Of a stretch of 64,000 nucleotides of DNA, positions 7,920-16,881 are shown in pieces. The position numbers were made by a program, and so were the translations under genes. The notes under the pieces are model-generated. The model was not told where the DNA came from. It saw only the letters and a program-made list of their open reading frames with translations, and did no database searches. This stretch comes from Caballeronia sordidicola (GTDB lineage Bacteria > Pseudomonadota > Gammaproteobacteria > Burkholderiales > Burkholderiaceae): positions 62,001 through 126,000 of the forward strand of contig NZ_MTHB01000246.1 of the NCBI RefSeq assembly GCF_002220365.1, read 5' to 3'. The first letter of the stretch is position 1. Every line of letters starts with the position of its first letter.

Positions 7920-7945
7920 GCGCATCCTCATTTCTGAGGATGCGC
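7920..7945. promoter_or_regulatory. Palindrome, right copy flanking the LuxR/monooxygenase locus
   Basis: Perfect 11-bp arms GCGCATCCTCA and TGAGGATGCGC around TTTC. Its core differs from the left copy (4578-4599) by one base. It lies after the terminator at 7774-7796 and before the convergent dehydrogenase stop, away from any start codon, so a normal promoter operator is unlikely at this copy. No U-tract. Confidence 0.5.
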
Positions 7946-8030
7946 AACGGCCGACACACGCGGATTGAAAGGCTAGGGTTCCAGGTCTCGCGCCAAGTCC
8001 AGCCGGGTTTCGACCGAGTTTCGATCATAC

Positions 8031-9092
8031 TCAGGCGGCTTCCTTCAACGACGCCATGTCGATCACGAAGCGATATTTCACATCGCTTTTGACCATGCGC
8101 TCGTATGCCTTGTCGATCTCGTCCATGCGGATCATCTCGATGTCCGACGTGATGCCATGCTTGCCGCAGAAATCGAGCATCTCCTGCGTTTCTGCAATGC
8201 CACCGATCAACGAACCAGCCAACGTACGGCGCTTGAAAATCAGGTTGCCGACAGACGGTGACGGATGTGCATGCTCCGGCACGCCGACGAGCGTCATCGT
8301 CCCGTCGCGCTTGAGCAGCGCGGTGAACTGATCGAGGTCGTGCGAGGCGGCAACGGTGTTGAGGATGAAGTCGAACGAGTTGACGTGTTTCGCCATCTGT
8401 TCCGGATCTTTCGAAATCACGACCTCATGCGCGCCAAGCCGCTTCGCGTCCTCGATCTTGCTGGCCGACGTGGTGAACAGCACCACATGCGCGCCGAACG
8501 CCGCCGCAAGCTTGACGCCCATATGACCAAGGCCGCCCAGCCCGACAATCCCGACCTTCTGTCCGGCCTGAACATTCCAGTGACGCAGTGGCGAGTACGT
8601 AGTGATCCCTGCGCACAACAACGGCGCCACGGCGGCGAGTTCAAGGTTCTCGGGAACAAGCAGCGTGAAGGCTTCGTCCACCACGATCGACTTGGAATAA
8701 CCGCCGTACGTCACGCCGCCAATGTGTTTGTCGGGCGCATTGTAGGTGCCGACAAAACCGCTGCCTTCGCAATACTGCTCGAGGCCTTCCTGACAAGACG
8801 GGCAAGTGCGGCACGAATCCACCATGCAACCGACACCCGCCAGCGAGCCCACCTTGAACTTCGTGACTTCAGAGCCGACCTCGGTCACCCGGCCGACAAT
8901 TTCGTGTCCCGGGACGTTCGGGTACACGGTACCCGCCCATTCGCTGCGCGCGGTGTGCAAGTCCGAATGGCACACCCCGCAATACAGGATTTCGATGCGG
9001 ACATCGTGCGGACCCGTATCCCGGCGATCGAAGGCGAAAGGAGCAAACGGCGTATCGGCGGAGTGCGCGGCATAGCCATAGGTCTTGTACAT
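8031..9092 (-). CDS. Zinc-dependent NAD(P)-linked alcohol dehydrogenase (cinnamyl-alcohol/YahK type)
   Basis: 353-aa medium-chain dehydrogenase that should interconvert alcohols and aldehydes. Seen: catalytic-zinc ligands Cys41 (GVCHSD), His63-Glu64 (PGHE) and Cys160; structural-zinc cysteines 94, 97, 100 and 108; nucleotide-binding GLGGLG at 184-189. The GVCHSDLH and MGVKLAAAFGA blocks point to the YahK/CAD subgroup, which favours NADPH and reduces a broad range of aldehydes. The ATG is preceded by AAGGACC. It sits behind a long 530-bp upstream region holding a 22-bp palindrome and a LysR-type element, and next to an AraC gene on the same strand; the regulator is not certain. Confidence 0.93.
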   Translation of the reverse strand: MYKTYGYAAHSADTPFAPFAFDRRDTGPHDVRIEILYCGVCHSDLHTARSEWAGTVYPNVPGHEIVGRVTEVGSEVTKFKVGSLAGVGCMVDSCRTCPSCQEGLEQYCEGSGFVGTYNAPDKHIGGVTYGGYSKSIVVDEAFTLLVPENLELAAVAPLLCAGITTYSPLRHWNVQAGQKVGIVGLGGLGHMGVKLAAAFGAHVVLFTTSASKIEDAKRLGAHEVVISKDPEQMAKHVNSFDFILNTVAASHDLDQFTALLKRDGTMTLVGVPEHAHPSPSVGNLIFKRRTLAGSLIGGIAETQEMLDFCGKHGITSDIEMIRMDEIDKAYERMVKSDVKYRFVIDMASLKEAA

Positions 9093-9325
9093 GGTGTGGT
9101 CCTTGAAATGATTTGTTGATTCGTTGTGTGCGTTGCTTGTTTGTCGATACCGGGGTGCGCTGTCCGTTCAAAAACCGTGAACATCCGCATCGGCAGTCGA
9201 CCCCGGCACCCTGTGTCACAACGGCCGGATCGATAGGCAATCAGCTTGATGAGAAGGCTTCTTGGGCTTGACGGCGTCTGGAACCGCGCCAAACCTGATT
9301 CAATGTCACTTGCATCGACATCGCC

Positions 9326-9347
9326 CGATTGTGCGGTCGCACAATCG
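9326..9347. promoter_or_regulatory. 22-bp perfect palindrome upstream of alcohol dehydrogenase
   Basis: CGATTGTGCG (9326-9335), GT, then CGCACAATCG (9338-9347): ten matched bases on each side. It lies 234 bp upstream of the dehydrogenase start. The TTGTGCG/CGCACAA arms look like a site for a dimeric repressor or activator. No U-tract follows, so it is not a terminator. Confidence 0.5.
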
Positions 9348-9438
9348 CAGATGCGCTTGATTGAGCGCCGCCGGGCTTCGTTTCCAGATCTGAATCTGAA
9401 TCCGAACGCCCGGAAGTTGCGAGCCTCCCTTCACAGAA

Positions 9439-9505
9439 CAGTATGCGAATTCTGGACCAACCGCTCAATGGAAATATTGCGATTTCACAATTCCAATTAA
9501 TGGAA
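9439..9505. promoter_or_regulatory. LysR-type promoter element, copy shared with 39634-39700
   Basis: A 67-bp stretch that aligns without gaps to 39634-39700, the divergent promoter of an SDR and a LysR gene; by hand 51 of 67 bases match, including TCAATGGAAAT, CGATTTCA and AATTCC. Here no LysR gene follows and the nearest start (alcohol dehydrogenase) is 347 bp away, so it is either a working operator for that gene or the fossil of a lost SDR/LysR pair. Confidence 0.55.
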
Positions 9506-9621
9506 TGTCGTGTTGCAGCAATTCGGAGATTGATATCAGGACGTTATTTGCAGAAGCGGAGTGCCCAGCGTGCGCGTCGCCTGATCGCGACCAAACCGGA
9601 TCATGCATCATCCTGCCTGGA

Positions 9622-10623
9622 TCAATGCGACGCAACGTAGACGGAGTCGGGGCCGGCTTGAGGAACAGCGAAAGTCTTTTTCATCCGGTCTGCTTCTTCT
9701 ATCGGACTACGCCCGAATAGCCGCTTGAATTCGCGGCTGAACTGGGACGAACTTTCATACCCCACCTGAGCACACGCCACGGCCGCGGTTACGTCGTTTC
9801 TCACCATTAAAAGGCGCGCCTGATGAAGCCGCGTCGACTTCAGATATTGCATTGGCGAGGTATTGGTCACCGCTTTGAAGTGCGAATGAAATGACGGCAC
9901 GCTCATGCTCGCCTCCAAAGCAAGCCGCTCGACGTCCAGTGGCTCGCGGAACGACATATGGATCTTTCGGAGCGCCTTCGCGATCTTGCCGAAATGCCCT
10001 TGTCGCGTGAGTGCTGCGCGCATCGACCCGCCCTGCTCGCCTGTCAGCACGCGATAGTAGATTTCACGCACAAGCCCGGGGCCGAGAATCTCAGCCTCCG
10101 AAGGCAAACTCATCGTCTCCAGAAAGCGCAGTACCGATACACCCAGCCTGGCGTCAAGCGGTGTCGACATCATCCCTTTGGGCTTCGCTGGAGCACCGCC
10201 CGCCCGTTCGTCGAGTTGCAGCATCAAGTCTGCCGCCACGTTGAAGTCGAGCCGAAAATAGATGGCCAGCATGGGCTCGGCTTCGCTTGCCTCGGTTTCC
10301 ATGGAAAACGGCACCGGCACCGATACCGCAAGATAGTGCTGCGCGTCATAAACATAAACGTCGTCGCCCAGAAATCCGCGCTTTCGCCCCTGGCAGACAA
10401 TCACGATACCCGGGTCATACAGCACGGGGGTCCGGCTCAGCGGACGGTTCGAGCGCAGGAACCGTACGTCGGGCAGCGCTGTCAGGTTGTACCCCTCCAC
10501 AGGCGCCAACACCTTCAGCAACGCAACCATGCGTTGCTGCGCGGTTGTCCGGTCATCGTGTTCATCGCGTTCAGGGGTCACGTCGGTCTCGTCAGTTTTT
10601 GCAGCCAGCTTGCAATGTGCCAC
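9622..10623 (-). CDS. AraC-family transcriptional regulator
   Basis: 333 aa. The N-terminal half (about 45-190) is the AraC_N cupin-like effector domain (TPVLYDPGIVIVCQGRKRGF; PVPFSMETEASEAEPML). The C-terminal 100 residues hold two helix-turn-helix motifs: LDVERLALEASMSVPSFHSHF and the conserved GYESSSQFSREFKRLFGRSP. Regulators of this layout often sit beside short-chain or zinc dehydrogenases; here it is divergent to the SDR at 10799 (176 bp between starts) and lies 530 bp downstream of the dehydrogenase start on the same strand. Target and inducer are inferred only. Confidence 0.92.
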   Translation of the reverse strand: MAHCKLAAKTDETDVTPERDEHDDRTTAQQRMVALLKVLAPVEGYNLTALPDVRFLRSNRPLSRTPVLYDPGIVIVCQGRKRGFLGDDVYVYDAQHYLAVSVPVPFSMETEASEAEPMLAIYFRLDFNVAADLMLQLDERAGGAPAKPKGMMSTPLDARLGVSVLRFLETMSLPSEAEILGPGLVREIYYRVLTGEQGGSMRAALTRQGHFGKIAKALRKIHMSFREPLDVERLALEASMSVPSFHSHFKAVTNTSPMQYLKSTRLHQARLLMVRNDVTAAVACAQVGYESSSQFSREFKRLFGRSPIEEADRMKKTFAVPQAGPDSVYVASH

Positions 10624-10798
10624 TTGCCTGAACCGAAATCCACCGGCTCATAGGATTAGGCAAACACAACAGATGAACCGGCATTCGCGTTCTGACGCAG
10701 CGCTCCTATCATGCAAACGTTGCTGAGGTCTCATGTGTCATCGGAGATGCATCCCGACGCTCAGCCTGTCCACCGCTACCGGCAAGGAGTGCAGCACC

Positions 10799-11644
10799 AT
10801 GAACCCCATCCAGGGCAAGAAGACTTTCCTGATTACCGGCGTGAGCTCGGGTTTCGGCCGCGCGTTCGCGCAAGCCGCGTTGAATGCCGGCCACGTGGTG
10901 GCGGGAACAGTGCGCCGCGAAGCCGACGTGCAAACATTCGAGGCGCTCGCAGCCGGTCGTGCGCACGCGATTGCGCTGGACGTCACCGATTTCGCGGCTA
11001 TCGGTCCGGCTGTTGCGACAATAACGGAAAAAATCGGACCTATCGACGTGCTGGTCAACAATGCAGGATACGGCCATGAGGGCGTGCTGGAGGAGTCGCC
11101 GATGGAAGATCTGCGCCGGCAGTTCGATGTCAACGTGTTCGGCGCCGTCGCGATGATCAAAGCTGTGCTTCCCGCCATGCGCGAACGCCGGTCGGGCCAC
11201 ATCATCAACATCACGTCGATGGGCGGCTTCGTCACCATGCCGGGGATTTCTTACTACTGCGGCAGCAAGTTCGCTCTCGAAGGCATCTCTGAATCGCTGG
11301 CGAAAGAAGTCGCGGGTTTCGGCATCAAGGTAACCGCGGTTGCACCCGGCTCTTTCCGCACGGATTGGGCTGGCCGCTCGATGGTGCGCGCGGGTCGCAG
11401 CATCGCGGACTACGACGCACTGTTCACCCCGATCCGACTGGCGCGAGAGGCGAAAAGCGGCAAGCAGGCGGGCGACCCGGTCAAGGCGGCCCGCGTGCTG
11501 CTGGAGATGATTGCGGAAGAAAATCCGCCGGTACATCTGCTGCTTGGCACCGATGCGCTCAGCCTGGTCAGGGACAAACTGGCGGCTCTCAGTAACGAGA
11601 TTGAAACGTGGGAAAAGGTATCGCGCTCGACGGACTTCTCGTGA
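10799..11644 (+). CDS. Short-chain dehydrogenase/reductase
   Basis: 281-aa classical SDR using NAD(P)H. Seen: cofactor motif TGVSSGFG at 13-20, NNAG at 87-90, catalytic Ser140 and the Y153-x3-K157 pair (YCGSK). The sequence after the active site (VTAVAPGSFRTDWAG) is typical of the oxidoreductase group annotated next to AraC regulators; an RR after the Gly motif region (GTVRRE) suggests NADP preference. The ATG at 10799 has AAGGAG ten bases upstream; an open frame from 10733 is not needed. Divergent to the AraC gene, which is its likely activator. Substrate unknown. Confidence 0.92.
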   Translation: MNPIQGKKTFLITGVSSGFGRAFAQAALNAGHVVAGTVRREADVQTFEALAAGRAHAIALDVTDFAAIGPAVATITEKIGPIDVLVNNAGYGHEGVLEESPMEDLRRQFDVNVFGAVAMIKAVLPAMRERRSGHIINITSMGGFVTMPGISYYCGSKFALEGISESLAKEVAGFGIKVTAVAPGSFRTDWAGRSMVRAGRSIADYDALFTPIRLAREAKSGKQAGDPVKAARVLLEMIAEENPPVHLLLGTDALSLVRDKLAALSNEIETWEKVSRSTDFS

Positions 11645-11875
11645 CGCCTTCAGGATTCGCCTTCATGACCCGATAGCCACGAAAACCCCTACAGCAGCCC
11701 GTCGCGATTCTGAAAACCGGGCTGCCGCTCTCGTGTACGATGGCTTCACATCGAGCCCGCGGCCAAGCCGAGCGTGACAGACAACGCCATGCTGCGAGCG
11801 CGCTGCAATAGCCCGCGCGCTTGAGCCGGATTTGCGCGCCGATCCGCTGTTAGCCGTCACCGGGTGGGGATTTCC

Positions 11876-13000
11876 ATGCCACGTTCAGACTGGACCCGTG
11901 AAGCGATTCGCAAGATTGAAGCGGACTTCAACCGCTCCGCCGACACCCACCTGATTCCCCTGGACCTGCCCGGTTATCCGGCTATCCGTTTCTATTTCAA
12001 GGACGAATCGAGTCACCCGACCGGCAGCCTGAAACATCGTCTGGCGCGATCCTTGTTCCTCTATGCGCTTTGCAATGGCTGGCTGCGCGAGCAAAGCACG
12101 ATTGTTGAAGCGTCCAGCGGATCAACTGCCATTTCCGAAGCGTATTTCGCGAGACTGCTTGGCCTGCCCTTTGTCGCGGTGATTCCGGCGGGCACATCGC
12201 GGATGAAAATCGAGGCGATCGAGTTCTACGGCGGACGCTGCCATCTTGTCGCCAAGCCTGCGGACATCTATACGGAATCGCATAGGCTCGCGGCGGAAAC
12301 CGGCGGGCATTTCATGGACCAGTTCACCTACGCCGAACGTGCGACCGATTGGCGGGCCAACAACAATATCGCCGAGTCGATCTTCAAGCAGATGGACGAC
12401 GAGGAGTACCCTGTACCGGCGTGGCTCGTTTCCAGCGGCGGCACCGGCGGCACGATCGCCACGTTGGGCCGCTACGTGGCGTACCGGCGGCACACCACGC
12501 GCATTCTTTGCACAGATCCCGAGAATTCGGTATTTTTCGATTACTTCAAAAGCACGCTCGCGGGCACGCCGGACAGCAGCTTGACGCTCGATGTCGGATC
12601 GAAGATTGAAGGCATCGGCCGTCCGCGTGTTGAACGCTCCTTTGTTCCGACATGTATCGATGCCATGCTCAAGGTGCCCGACGCGTTGTCCTTTGCTGCC
12701 ATGCGCTATCTGGCCGGGCGCTTCGGGCGCCGCGTAGGCGGCTCGACGGGGACCAATTTTGTCGGTGTCCTGTATCTGGCCGAGCGCATGAAGCAGGCGA
12801 GCGAACACGGTTCCATCGTCAGCCTGCTGTGCGATAGCGGCGAACGCTATAGCAACACCTACTATGACGATGCCTGGTACCAGGCGCAGGGAATTCCGGT
12901 CGCGCAGCCCGATGCGCTGATTACTCGCGCGGTAGCGGGCGAAGCGGTGCTGACCCAGCAGAACATAGCGGGGTTGGAGGCTGCGGGAGTGGGAATTTAG
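11876..13000 (+). CDS. PLP-dependent cysteine-synthase-fold enzyme (Cds1-like)
   Basis: 374-aa fold-type II pyridoxal-phosphate enzyme. Seen: Schiff-base Lys53 in HPTGSLKHRLA, the substrate loop SSGSTAISEAYFA, the phosphate-binding SSGGTGGTIATLG, and CDSGERYSNTYYDD near the end, a motif shared with cysteine synthases. Length and N-terminus match the group containing the L-cysteine desulfhydrase Cds1 of mycobacteria, so cysteine breakdown to sulfide, pyruvate and ammonia is a plausible activity; cysteine synthesis is the alternative. The ATG at 11876 (GTGGGGA upstream) is preferred over the GTG at 11864. It stands alone, with 245 bp to the next gene. Confidence 0.82.
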   Translation: MPRSDWTREAIRKIEADFNRSADTHLIPLDLPGYPAIRFYFKDESSHPTGSLKHRLARSLFLYALCNGWLREQSTIVEASSGSTAISEAYFARLLGLPFVAVIPAGTSRMKIEAIEFYGGRCHLVAKPADIYTESHRLAAETGGHFMDQFTYAERATDWRANNNIAESIFKQMDDEEYPVPAWLVSSGGTGGTIATLGRYVAYRRHTTRILCTDPENSVFFDYFKSTLAGTPDSSLTLDVGSKIEGIGRPRVERSFVPTCIDAMLKVPDALSFAAMRYLAGRFGRRVGGSTGTNFVGVLYLAERMKQASEHGSIVSLLCDSGERYSNTYYDDAWYQAQGIPVAQPDALITRAVAGEAVLTQQNIAGLEAAGVGI

Positions 13001-13245
13001 AGTGTAGAGTGCGGTGCGTTTGGGATCACGTGCGAGCATGGCAAGTGCAGCGAGCGTCGTGCTGGATCTGACCCGCCCTTATGAGATTGCTTATCAACCT
13101 TTTTGCTTCCGTAACCATGTCCGCAACGACGCGGTCCCCGGTAGATGAATCAGGACTCTACCCGCACCCAAAGCTGCTTGAGCGGACTCGCATCTGCAAC
13201 CCGATCTGATCGCCCACTATTTCGCCCAAACACGATGAGGTTCCG

Positions 13246-14067
13246 ATGACCCGTACTGTCGCCGAAAAACGCGCTGCCTTTCGCGCGCTTCACCAGCAAG
13301 GTTGTTTCGTGCTGCCCAACCCATGGGATGCAGGCAGCGCACGGATGCTGCAGCATCTTGGCTTTGCCGCGCTCGCATCGACCAGTTCAGGCTTCGCATG
13401 GTCCACAGGTCGCCCCGACTATGCGGTGACCTGCTCGGATGTCCTGCAACATCTGGGCACCCTCTGCGAGGCTGTGGACCTGCCGGTGAACGCCGATTTC
13501 GAGTCCGGTTTCGCTTCCGACCCGGCCACGCTCGCGGCGAACGTCAGCCTTGCGATCCAGACGGGCGTGGCGGGTTTATCGATTGAAGATCGCGATGTGC
13601 AAGCACCGTTCGGTCTCTACGAAACCGCTCTTGCGCTCGAGCGCGTACGCGCGGCCCGTGCAGCAATCGACCGGTCGGGCGACGGCGTCGTCCTGGTCGC
13701 GCGCACCGAAATCCTGCTGAGTGATCCGAGTGCGCTCAGCCAGTCCATCGACAAACTTGTGGCCTTTGCCGCCGAGGGTGCGGACTGTTTGTACGCGCCG
13801 GGCGTCGTCGACAAAGCCGATATAGCGGTCATGGTTCGCGCCGTGGCGCCCAAGCCGCTCAACGTATTGATGATGCGGCCCGGCCTGAGCGTCGCCGAAC
13901 TGGCCGACCTTGGCGTGCGGCGAATCAGTATTGGCGGAGGGTTGGCGCGGGTTGCGTGGCAGGCCATGCTGACGGCCGCCGAACAAATGAAAGCGGGGTC
14001 GTTCGATGGCCTCGCCAGCGCCGCACCAAGCAAGCAATTGAACGATGTCTTCGGTGGATTCGCCTGA
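13246..14067 (+). CDS. Isocitrate lyase/PEP mutase-family enzyme
   Basis: 273-aa TIM-barrel protein of the ICL/PEPM superfamily. Seen: NPWDAGSARML at 25-35, the STSSGFAWS turn at 45-53 and the metal-binding DFESGF at 84-89, followed by VAGLSIEDRD. The catalytic KKCGH-type loop of true isocitrate lyase is absent, as is usual in the short oxaloacetate-decarboxylase/2-methylisocitrate-lyase-like members. It probably cleaves or decarboxylates a small 2-oxo or hydroxy acid; the substrate cannot be assigned. Starts at ATG 13246 after TGAGGTTCCG. Monocistronic by spacing. Confidence 0.85.
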   Translation: MTRTVAEKRAAFRALHQQGCFVLPNPWDAGSARMLQHLGFAALASTSSGFAWSTGRPDYAVTCSDVLQHLGTLCEAVDLPVNADFESGFASDPATLAANVSLAIQTGVAGLSIEDRDVQAPFGLYETALALERVRAARAAIDRSGDGVVLVARTEILLSDPSALSQSIDKLVAFAAEGADCLYAPGVVDKADIAVMVRAVAPKPLNVLMMRPGLSVAELADLGVRRISIGGGLARVAWQAMLTAAEQMKAGSFDGLASAAPSKQLNDVFGGFA

Positions 14068-14517
14068 GCCTGAGCGCTCGGCGCGAGCCCGGTCTTTTCA
14101 CCAATGTCCCTGTAGCGCGGGGACATTCATGCATCGCGGGCCGATCGTGCAGCGGTATCAAGCGTTATGTAGCAGTCGCTCGCGCTGTATCGCCCGGACA
14201 ACATGTGCGTGGCCGAAAGGGGTTGGCAAGCGCTATAAGTGCCTGATAATATTGAGACGTGGATAGCCGCCCGGCCCCACGTCACTCAGGTTCCATTTCT
14301 CAAAGGGAGGCGAAAAGATGCTCACATCCAATAGCGCCGTCCCTTGCCCGATGCGCCGGCCAACTTAGGTCGCCGCCAGCGCGGGCACAGCAGCTCGCGC
14401 AATTTCCAGACAGTCCGTTGTTAGTTCGCCCGCTCATGCAGGCGCGCTCCGTCTGTCGCTCTCATTATCTCTCGACAGGAAAAGCCTCGTCGCGCTTGGC
14501 GCTACGGGCTGTGGCAA
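14068..14517. other. Intergenic region, 450 bp, leader of the ABC exporter
   Basis: No full gene seen. It includes a 16-codon open frame (14318-14368) with a strong ribosome site. The exporter ATG at 14518 itself has no clear ribosome site, so translational coupling or a different start is possible. Confidence 0.4.
14318..14368 (+). CDS. Possible leader peptide upstream of ABC exporter
   Basis: ATG at 14318 follows AGGGAGGCGAAAAG, the best ribosome site in this region, and encodes a 16-residue peptide (MLTSNSAVPCPMRRPT) ending in TAG at 14366-14368. The exporter begins 150 bp later. Chance is possible; if real it would be a translated leader controlling the downstream gene. Confidence 0.25.
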   Translation: MLTSNSAVPCPMRRPT

Positions 14518-16398
14518 ATGGCTTACACAAAAAAACTCGACTTCGGCGGACGGGCGTTCAAAGACGTTCTCGGTTTCACCGTGGTTCACTGGGGCAAACA
14601 ACCGTGGCGCATCGTAGCCATTGTTGTGCTCGCGCTGCTGTCGGCACTGGCAGATGTCCTCACGCCGCTCTTCGCAGGCCGGCTCGTGGATGCGCTCGCC
14701 GCCGGCGCGGCCGGCAAGGAGCTGGCGTGGCGTGCAGCCACAACCGCGTTCAGCATCCTGGCGTGCCTTGGGCTGGCAGGCACGCTGCTGCGTCAACTCG
14801 TGTTCATGAACATCATCGTATTGACACTCAAGATGATGAGCGAAATTGCCGCCAACGCATTTCATCGCGTGCAACGGTTTTCGGCTGACTGGCACGGCAA
14901 CAGCTTCGCCGGTTCGACCGTGCGCAAGATCACGCGCGGCATGTGGGCGCTCGACCTGCTCAACGACACGTTGCTTATCGCCCTGCTCCCGTCACTGGTG
15001 ATGCTGGTCGGCGCAACCGTGCTGCTCGGCATGCACTGGAGCGTCATGGGCGTGGTCGTGGGCCTCGGGTCGCTGCTCTATATCGGGGTGACGGTCGCCC
15101 TGTCACTCGGCTTCGTGGCGCCGGCTGCGCGCCTGGGCAACGCCTGGGATACCCGCATGGGCGGTGCGCTGGCGGATGCGGTGAGCTGCAACACCGTGGT
15201 CAAGGCATTCGGTGCGGAAACGCGCGAGGAAGCTCGGCTTGCCCGCGTGATCGGCAAGTGGCGTCACCGGACGCGGCGCACGTGGGCACGCGGCACGATC
15301 AACGGCGGTGTGCAGGGCGGCATGCTGGTGGTCATGCAGGCGGCAATCCTGGGTGCGGCGCTGTTGCTGTGGGAAGCCGACAAGGCCAGTGTTGGCGACA
15401 TCACGTTCACGCTGACCATGTTCTTCATGTTGCAGGGTTATCTGCGCGAAGTCGGTATGCACGTGCGCAATCTGCAGCGCTCGGTCAACGACATGGAAGA
15501 ACTGGTATCGCTTGAAGCACAGCCTCTCGGCGTGGAAGATAAACCCGACGCCGGGCCGATCACGATCCGTGAAGGCGAGATCCGCTTCGAGCATGTGACC
15601 TTCAGCTACGACGGCCACACGAAGCCGCTCTATGACGACTTCTCGGTGCGGATTGCGCCGGGAGAGCGCGTAGGGTTGATCGGGCACTCGGGGTCCGGCA
15701 AGACGACGTTGATCAAGCTTATCCAGCGGCTGTATGACATCTCGGGCGGCAGGATCACGATCGACGGGCAGAATATTGCCGATGTCCGCCAGGCGTCGCT
15801 GCGCGGCCAGATCGCGATCGTCCAGCAAGAGCCGGTACTGTTTCACCGCTCGCTCGCGGAGAACATTGCGTACGCCCGGCCAGGCGCAACCCGTGCGGAA
15901 ATCGAACGGGCCGCAAGGCAGGCCAGCGCCCACGATTTCATCGCGGCGTTGCCCCAGGGTTATGAAACGCTCGTGGGTGAGCGCGGCATCAAGTTGTCAG
16001 GCGGCGAACGCCAGCGTGTGGCGATTGCCCGGGCGTTCCTCGCGGACGCGCCCATCCTGATCCTGGACGAAGCAACGTCGAGCCTCGACAGCGAGAGCGA
16101 AGTGCTGATCCAGCAGGCAATGGAACGGCTGATGGTCGGCCGCACGACGCTGGTGGTTGCTCACCGGCTTTCGACGGTGCGGGCGCTGGACCGGCTGCTG
16201 GTGCTCGACAAAGGCAGGATTGCGGAGGAAGGCAGCCACGAGAACCTGATCCAGCTCCACAACGGCTTGTACCGGCGGTTGTTCGAACGGCAGGCGCTCG
16301 GTTTGACGACCGATCGTGCAGAGCCGGCGAGCGCGGCAAAAACCGGCCACGCGGCAAGCGGTTATGCCAGCGATCCTACGATGACGACCGGGAGATGA
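14518..16398 (+). CDS. ABC exporter, fused membrane and ATPase domains
   Basis: 626-aa half-transporter of the lipid/multidrug (MsbA/HlyB-like) type. Seen: six hydrophobic segments within about residues 25-330 (ABC_membrane domain), then a full ATPase: Walker A GHSGSGKT near 388, Q-loop, signature LSGGERQR near 493, Walker B ILILDEATSSLDSE and the VAHRLSTV H-loop. It should work as a homodimer in the inner membrane, exporting a hydrophobic compound; the cargo is unknown. A short His/Ser-rich tail follows the ATPase. A strong hairpin starts two bases after the stop. Confidence 0.92.
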   Translation: MAYTKKLDFGGRAFKDVLGFTVVHWGKQPWRIVAIVVLALLSALADVLTPLFAGRLVDALAAGAAGKELAWRAATTAFSILACLGLAGTLLRQLVFMNIIVLTLKMMSEIAANAFHRVQRFSADWHGNSFAGSTVRKITRGMWALDLLNDTLLIALLPSLVMLVGATVLLGMHWSVMGVVVGLGSLLYIGVTVALSLGFVAPAARLGNAWDTRMGGALADAVSCNTVVKAFGAETREEARLARVIGKWRHRTRRTWARGTINGGVQGGMLVVMQAAILGAALLLWEADKASVGDITFTLTMFFMLQGYLREVGMHVRNLQRSVNDMEELVSLEAQPLGVEDKPDAGPITIREGEIRFEHVTFSYDGHTKPLYDDFSVRIAPGERVGLIGHSGSGKTTLIKLIQRLYDISGGRITIDGQNIADVRQASLRGQIAIVQQEPVLFHRSLAENIAYARPGATRAEIERAARQASAHDFIAALPQGYETLVGERGIKLSGGERQRVAIARAFLADAPILILDEATSSLDSESEVLIQQAMERLMVGRTTLVVAHRLSTVRALDRLLVLDKGRIAEEGSHENLIQLHNGLYRRLFERQALGLTTDRAEPASAAKTGHAASGYASDPTMTTGR

Positions 16399-16399
16399 T

Positions 16400-16430
16400 G
16401 CGGCGGTCCGGGTAGACCCGGGACCGCCGC
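16400..16430 (+). terminator. Hairpin after the ABC exporter
   Basis: GCGGCGGTCC (16400-16409) pairs with GGACCGCCGC (16421-16430), extended by GGG/CCC around a one-base bulge. It begins just after the stop codon. The following GTTGTATC is a poor U-tract, so termination may be partial. Confidence 0.6.
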
Positions 16431-16881
16431 GTTGTATCGAAGTCCGGGGGGGAGGGCAAACTTGTGATCCCGTACTTTCAAACAACGCGAGGCCTTCGCA
16501 GAATCCAGCGCGATGCGCCTCACGTTCCTCAAGCACCAAAACCCTTTTGCGCGAACCTGAAGCGGTGCCGGCGAGTGAATCGACGCGTGCAGTCCGGTGT
16601 CTGGTCCGGTGTCTGGCCCGGGAAGATAATTGGTGTGCGGTTGCTTCGACTCATCAGCTTGCCTGAGTAGATTGGCAGCGCACGCATCGATAGCATCGGT
16701 CAGTGGTTTCGGATAACTACTCACCCATTCGGTGTCCGGCTAGCGGCCAGCAGCGAAGGCCGGAGAGCCCGCGATCCGGTCAAATCTAAAAAAAACTTCA
16801 TTCTCCGATAGCGTTGTTTCAGATTTCGCAAGTCACGAAATTCCATAATGAATGGACCGATTACACATTGGGAGTTTCGCG
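16431..16881. other. Intergenic region, 451 bp
   Basis: Between the exporter hairpin and the 124-aa gene. No convincing gene on either strand; the short frames here lack ribosome sites and family motifs. It presumably contains the promoter of the gene at 16882. Confidence 0.4.
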
